From: Dyadobacter sp. 3J3
GTDB lineage: Bacteria; Bacteroidota; Bacteroidia; Cytophagales; Spirosomataceae
DNA: 64,000 bases
Assembly (NCBI RefSeq): GCF_009801115.1
Contig: NZ_VTOL01000014.1
Coordinates: forward strand, 100,971-164,970
Reading direction: 5' to 3'
Shown one piece after another: positions 59,687 through 64,000 of the stretch. The position numbers were made by a program, and so were the translations under genes. The stretch's first letter is position 1. Each line of letters begins with the position of its first letter. The notes below the pieces were generated by a model. That model worked only from the letters and a program-made list of their open reading frames with translations, searched no databases and was not told where the DNA came from.

Positions 59687-60535
59687 CTACTCAACCACCG
59701 CCGATACACAAATGTAAGTCGGGATAATTCCTGTACTTCTGATCCTGACTTCTGCGTCAATCGCCTGAGTGTTACCCGTTAATACCAACGCAGTATCCAG
59801 CCCGAATTTATTTCCACCCAAAATGTCTGTATGCAAAGTATCTCCTACCATGAGGATATCTCTTTTACTCACATTTGGATAATTTTTAATATGCTGATAC
59901 GCAAAAATAAACATTTGAGGATCTGGTTTCCCAAAACGGATGAACTGCCTTCCAATGGTATCTTCGATCATTTTTGCCAAAGCACCAACGGCAATGGAAA
60001 GCCGGGTTTTTGAAGCCGGATAGGTTTTATCCGTATTGGCTACAATCACCGGAATATTGCGTTTACGAAGCAAATTTAGTGTTTTTGTCAGATCTGTATT
60101 CCAGTCAAATCCCTCATCATCTAAGAAAACAAGCGCGTTGACGTCGTCGATGGCGCTTAAATCGAGTTCCTTGATTGATAGCGTTTTAATATCAGCCGTG
60201 CCGATGTAATGAGCAGAATTTTCTGTTCCAAGATAGGCTACGATCCCATTTCTTACTTTTAGATCCAGATATTCCCGCGCAAGCATACCCGACGAAATAA
60301 TTCTATCAGGCGTGACATCATTAATTCCCAGTTTTACGTATGATTCAGCCAATTGCTCAGGACTTCTGGATGCGTCGTTTGTAACAACATAGAAATCTTT
60401 ACCGGTTTCTTTCAGGTAAGCGAATGTATTTTCAATTCCGGGGATTAAACCGTTGTAAGTTTTAAGTACACCAAACGCATCGAAAAATATAACTTCGTAC
60501 TTCGAGAGCACGGATTTGAAGTTGTCTAGAATCAT
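59687..60535 (-). CDS. HAD-IIA family hydrolase
   Basis: A 282-residue phosphatase of the NagD/HAD-IIA group. The nucleophile motif is IFFDAFGVL, Thr/Ser motif II is VVTNDASRS, and the final acidic motif is MVGDTLHTDILGG. Substrate unknown. It follows the phosphotransferase-like gene after 19 bp on the same strand, so the pair may act on one metabolite. Confidence 0.88.
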   Translation of the reverse strand: MILDNFKSVLSKYEVIFFDAFGVLKTYNGLIPGIENTFAYLKETGKDFYVVTNDASRSPEQLAESYVKLGINDVTPDRIISSGMLAREYLDLKVRNGIVAYLGTENSAHYIGTADIKTLSIKELDLSAIDDVNALVFLDDEGFDWNTDLTKTLNLLRKRNIPVIVANTDKTYPASKTRLSIAVGALAKMIEDTIGRQFIRFGKPDPQMFIFAYQHIKNYPNVSKRDILMVGDTLHTDILGGNKFGLDTALVLTGNTQAIDAEVRIRSTGIIPTYICVSAVVE

Positions 60536-60554
60536 GAATTTGGTGTCTGGTTTA

Positions 60555-61640
60555 CTATTTATCTAAATTCTGTTTTTTCTTACTTTCTTTTGGTTCTGAT
60601 TTAATACCCAGATGATTTAGGATTTTTTCAGGATCAAAAGTGTCAATCGAAGGAAAGTAGAGCTCGTAGGCTTCTCTCTGCAATTTGGTTGAGTAAGTTC
60701 TATGAAAAAAGTATTTTCCGTATTTTATTACATAATTCAGAATAAAAAAACGATAAGCTTCTTTCATAAACCGCACTTCATTTTCTGAAAGCGGATATAC
60801 TTTATGGTATTCTTCCAGGAAAATCATAAAGCGATCTTCCATTAGCGGCGTGATAAGATAACTGAAAACGGTACGATCGCCAACGTTAGAAACAACTCTG
60901 CTGAAAAAGTAAAAATCAAGAATCCTCGAAGAAACCCGGAACCAGTCATAGTCCCACCGTGAAAATAAATGCTGTTCGTCCGTAACTGAGAAATTTCCAA
61001 TATTCCAGTCTACGAAAACAGGCATCATATCAAAATTAATAACACCTAGTTTATTGATATTCTTCAAAAAAGTTTCACACTGATCTTTGAGAAAATCGAT
61101 ATGCATCCGATGTTCGTATTGTCCTGCTTCTGTATCCAGAATATCAAGTAAATGGTAAATATCGGTTCTTAATTTTTTCGAAGATTTCGGGAGCGATTTT
61201 CCTACTCGAAAGCATGCAAGGTGGAATTTTGCCATTTCCCGGCCCATTTTCCGGATATGATCTTCGTCCAGTCTTTTGGGCATGCGTTGCATTGCCCGGA
61301 TCGGATTATAAAAAACAACCCAGGTATCCAGAAAATCTTCCTGGTAACGATAGGTATAAACCTGATTATTTTTCAGCAGTGATTTTGCCAGAACATTTTC
61401 AAAAGGGTAAAGCAAATTATTGGAAGCGGCCTGAATAATCCGGTGGTCCTCCTTGAAATGTTCATATTTTCCAAAATAAGAAAGCTTGGCAATAACGGTA
61501 TCATCGTTGTCCAGCGTAACCCTGAAAACGTGATTTGTAGAAACTTTGGCACTTATATCTTCAACCAACTTAATGGAAATAGAATCATCAAATCCCGCCC
61601 ACGCTTTTTCTATAATGGCCGGATAGTTTTTTATACGCAT
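60555..61640 (-). CDS. Aminoglycoside phosphotransferase-like kinase
   Basis: A 361-residue protein of the phosphotransferase/kinase-like family. The catalytic loop is MPVFVDWNIGNFSV, where the Asp and the Asn (D-x4-N) fit, but the usual His two residues before the Asp (HxD) is Phe. RWDYDWFRVSSRILDFYFF looks like the DxD metal segment. It is followed by a HAD phosphatase, 19 bp away. Substrate unknown. Confidence 0.75.
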   Translation of the reverse strand: MRIKNYPAIIEKAWAGFDDSISIKLVEDISAKVSTNHVFRVTLDNDDTVIAKLSYFGKYEHFKEDHRIIQAASNNLLYPFENVLAKSLLKNNQVYTYRYQEDFLDTWVVFYNPIRAMQRMPKRLDEDHIRKMGREMAKFHLACFRVGKSLPKSSKKLRTDIYHLLDILDTEAGQYEHRMHIDFLKDQCETFLKNINKLGVINFDMMPVFVDWNIGNFSVTDEQHLFSRWDYDWFRVSSRILDFYFFSRVVSNVGDRTVFSYLITPLMEDRFMIFLEEYHKVYPLSENEVRFMKEAYRFFILNYVIKYGKYFFHRTYSTKLQREAYELYFPSIDTFDPEKILNHLGIKSEPKESKKKQNLDK

Positions 61641-61842
61641 GAAATTAATTACTGTTTTTAGTTAAATAGCCGACAGAATCGGGTACTTTTTAGTGATAAA
61701 GTGTTACAAAGTTAACAACTTCACTGATACTATATATGCTTGTCTCTTTGAGTAGCAAACACTGAAAAATGTTAAAATATTGATTTTCAGTGGAAAGAGG
61801 AATTGAAATTCTGCATTACTTCTTTAACATAAAATTTAACAT

Positions 61843-61850
61843 TAATTTTG
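61843..61850 (+). promoter_or_regulatory. -7-like box before acyltransferase
   Basis: TAATTTTG matches TAnnTTTG. If active, transcription starts near 61857, which is after the TTG at 61848 and would rule that codon out as the start. Confidence 0.45.
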
Positions 61851-62858
61851 CAGCGAAACTTACCATTTAATATTTTGTATTTTTTCTATTTTTCCCGCTT
61901 TTTGATCCGTCTGGCGCTGCCTATTTTCCTTCGACGGTTGTTTGTTGTTAACTTCGATCAAGTACCAAATAAGGGGCCATTGCTATTGGCTTCCAATCAT
62001 CCGGATTCATTTTTTGATGCGCTTGTGATCGGTGCAACCATGCGTCAGCCGATTTTTACACTGGCACGCGGAGATGCTTTTAAAAAACCTGCTGTTGCTT
62101 TCTGGTTAAGACAAATAAATCTGATACCGGTTTTCAGAGGCTCGGAAGGAAGACAGGCCGTTTTAAGTCTGGACGTGACGACAAGGGAGAGTCTGGATGC
62201 GATGAAAGGAGGCAATACTGTAATAATCTTTTCAGAAGGCGTTTGTGTGAATGAGTGGAAACTTCGTCCACTGGGAAAAGGAACGGCACGAATGGCGCAT
62301 CAGGCGTGGTTTGGAGAAAGTAACTTGAAGGAAATGCAGGTGATTCCAATTGGAATGAATTATGAACATTACAGAGGTACCGGGAAACGGACTGCTATCC
62401 GTTTTGGAGACGCAATTCATTATTCCGATATCAAAACCGATCCGGAAGATTATGAAAAATGGCTTCGGGAATTTAATGAAATCCTTCAATTCAAAATGAA
62501 TCAGGAAATTCTGACAATTCCTGAAACGGCAACAAAGGAAGAGCGTAAAATGGCTTTCAATAATTTTTTCGGACCGAGTTCTATTCCATCAAAAGGTAAC
62601 TTTTTATTACAAGGATTGGGATGGTTTGGTCGCCTTATTCACCGACCTCTTTATCATGCTTTTGACAAAAAAGTATCGAAAATCACAGCAAGATCTGTTT
62701 TTTATGATTCGGCTTTATTTGGATTATTATTATATCTCTATCCTGTGATTGTACTTTTAATAGCCGGAATTGTAGGGATTTTTGCTGGCTTTAAAGTCGC
62801 TTTGGCAATTTTTGCGGCACTTCCAATGTTGGCTTGGTTGGGAAACAGATATCGGTAG
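61848..62858 (+). CDS. 1-acyl-sn-glycerol-3-phosphate acyltransferase (PlsC-like)
   Basis: A protein of up to 336 residues that acylates lysophosphatidate or a related lipid. Motifs are SNHPDSFFDA (NH...D), GSEGRQ, FSEGVCVNEWKLRPLGKGTA and two C-terminal membrane segments (LLLYLYPVIVLLIAGIVGIF). No ATG lies near the start. The frame begins with a TTG at 61848, within a TAnnTTTG box, and another TTG at 61875 (YFFYFSRFLIR...) is a good alternative. Its last codons (LGNRYR) are copied in every unit of the downstream repeat array. Confidence 0.88.
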   Translation: MQRNLPFNILYFFYFSRFLIRLALPIFLRRLFVVNFDQVPNKGPLLLASNHPDSFFDALVIGATMRQPIFTLARGDAFKKPAVAFWLRQINLIPVFRGSEGRQAVLSLDVTTRESLDAMKGGNTVIIFSEGVCVNEWKLRPLGKGTARMAHQAWFGESNLKEMQVIPIGMNYEHYRGTGKRTAIRFGDAIHYSDIKTDPEDYEKWLREFNEILQFKMNQEILTIPETATKEERKMAFNNFFGPSSIPSKGNFLLQGLGWFGRLIHRPLYHAFDKKVSKITARSVFYDSALFGLLLYLYPVIVLLIAGIVGIFAGFKVALAIFAALPMLAWLGNRYR

Positions 62859-64000
62859 AAATAACTTTTTAACGAAAATTATCTTTGCCACGAATGCACG
62901 AATAGTACACGAATAAATCTGTGAAAATTCGTGCATTCGTGGCAAAACTTTTGGCTAATTTTTGACCCTGTTCAATCTCATCATTGATTGAGCGGGTTGG
63001 GAAACAGATATCGGTAGAAATAACTTTTTAACGAAAATTATCTTTGCCACGAATGCACGAATAGTACACGAATAAATCTGTGAAAATTCGTGCATTCGTG
63101 GCAAAACTTTTGGCTAATTTTTGACCCTGTTCAATCTCATCATTGATTGAGCGGGTTGGGAAACGGATATTGGTAGAGATATCTTTAAAAAATTATCTTT
63201 GCCACGAATGCACGAATGATACACGAATAAATTTGTGAAAATTCGTGTATTCGTGGCAAAACTTTTAGTTAATTTTTGACCCTGTTCAATCTCATCATTG
63301 ATTGAGCGAGTTGGGAAACGGATATTGGTAGAGATATCTTTAAAAAATTATCTTTGCCACGAATGATACACGAATAAATTTGTGAAAATTCGTGTATTCG
63401 TGGCAGAACTTTTAGTTAATTTTTGACCCTGTTCAATCTCATCATTGCTTGAGCGGGTTGGGAAACGGATATTGGTAGAGATATCTTTAAAAAATTATCT
63501 TTGCCACGAATGCACGAATGATACACGAATAAATCTGTGAAAATTCGTGTATTCGTGGCAAAACTTTTAGTTAATTTTTGACCCTGTTCAATCTCATCAT
63601 TGATTGAGCGAGTTGGGAAACGGATATTGGTAGAGATATCTTTAAAAAATTATCTTTGCCACGAATGATACACGAATAAATTTGTGAAAATTCGTGTATT
63701 CGTGGCAAAACTTTTAGTTAATTTTTGACCCTTTTCAATCTCATCATTGATTGAGCGGGTTGGGAAACGGATATTGGTAGAGATATCTTTAAAAAATTAT
63801 CTTTGCCACGAATGATACACGAATAAATTTGTGAAAATTCGTGTATTCGTGGCAAAACTTTTAGTTAATTTTTGACCGTGTTCAGTCTCATCATTGATTG
63901 AGCGGGTTGGGAAACGGATATTGGTAGAGATATCTTTAAAAAATTATCTTTGCCACGAATGCACGAATAGTACACGAATAAATTTGTGAAAATTCGTGTA
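62836..64000 (+). repeat. Tandem array of about eight hairpin-containing units
   Basis: The phase marker GTTGGGAAAC recurs with its first A at 62843, 63002, 63161, 63316, 63463, 63618, 63765 and 63912, so units are 159, 159, 155, 147, 155, 147 and 147 bp; the last is cut by the window edge. Each unit holds a long hairpin whose arms, in units 1-2, are a perfect 20-bp pair (TTTGCCACGAATGCACGAAT with its complement). The 147-bp units lack the 8 bases GCACGAAT. The order A-A-B-C-B-C-C suggests block duplication. No credible gene is inside. Confidence 0.95.

Noticed and set aside
62859..64000. The array as a CRISPR
   Set aside because: Units are 147-159 bp and almost identical along their whole length, with no unique spacers and no cas genes nearby.

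Overview
The window looks like a chromosomal segment of a gliding-lineage Bacteroidetes, most likely a Cytophagales relative close to Dyadobacter. The grounds are a PorP/SprF protein next to a type B (CHU_C) sorting-domain cargo, a GldJ-like lipoprotein, many lipoproteins, the Bacteroidetes -7 box TAnnTTTG upstream of several genes, weak Shine-Dalgarno signals and moderate-to-low GC. This placement is inference from gene content; no database was searched.

Region 1 (1-11.8 kb, minus strand) is a branched-chain amino acid (BCAA) cluster. In transcription order it reads leader peptide and attenuator, ilvD, MazEF-like toxin-antitoxin (TA) pair plus a small gene, ilvB, ilvN, a hairpin-rich gap, ilvC, terminator, decayed HicBA pair, ilvA, MntA/HepT pair, AraC-type regulator, ParE/RelE pair, and leuC (cut by the left edge). 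The strongest regulatory finding is a 17-residue leader peptide, MLIVRSIFLLIVVTSPT, upstream of ilvD. It is followed by mutually exclusive antiterminator and terminator hairpins, the classic layout for ribosome-mediated attenuation. Four TA loci, three apparently intact and one broken, sit in the gaps of this one pathway.

Region 2 (12-29.7 kb) is mostly housekeeping and surface biology: murQ, a NIPSNAP protein, PorP/SprF divergent from a PKD/CHU_C cargo, ruvB, a NUDIX hydrolase, dihydroorotase, a ComF phosphoribosyltransferase, gldJ, mfd, a lipoprotein, pnuC, and a barstar/barnase pair in which the nuclease carries a lipoprotein signal.

Region 3 (30-43.7 kb) is accessory. It holds an ECF sigma factor overlapping an unusual anti-sigma-like, transmembrane and beta-barrel protein, a lipoprotein serpin, three tandem paralogous LVIVD-propeller lipoproteins interrupted by a small outer-membrane barrel, an LpxH-like phosphoesterase with a glycosyltransferase, and two tandem paralogues that each carry two TonB-C-like domains.

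Region 4 (43.7-62.9 kb) contains an SPFH protein with an Arc-like partner, a DPP IV-type S9 peptidase, a deletion-broken AAA ATPase preceded by a 60-bp perfect palindrome, an M28 peptidase, a GxxExxY protein, hemB, an OmpR-type response regulator, an alpha/beta hydrolase, fabI, Uma2-family proteins, a ComM/YifB ATPase, two overlapping peptidoglycan amidases, a HAD phosphatase with a kinase-like protein, and a PlsC-type acyltransferase.

Region 5 (62.84 kb to the right edge) is a tandem array of about eight 147-159 bp units. Each unit contains a long hairpin and begins with a copy of the acyltransferase stop-codon region. No tRNA, rRNA, CRISPR array or complete insertion sequence was seen.
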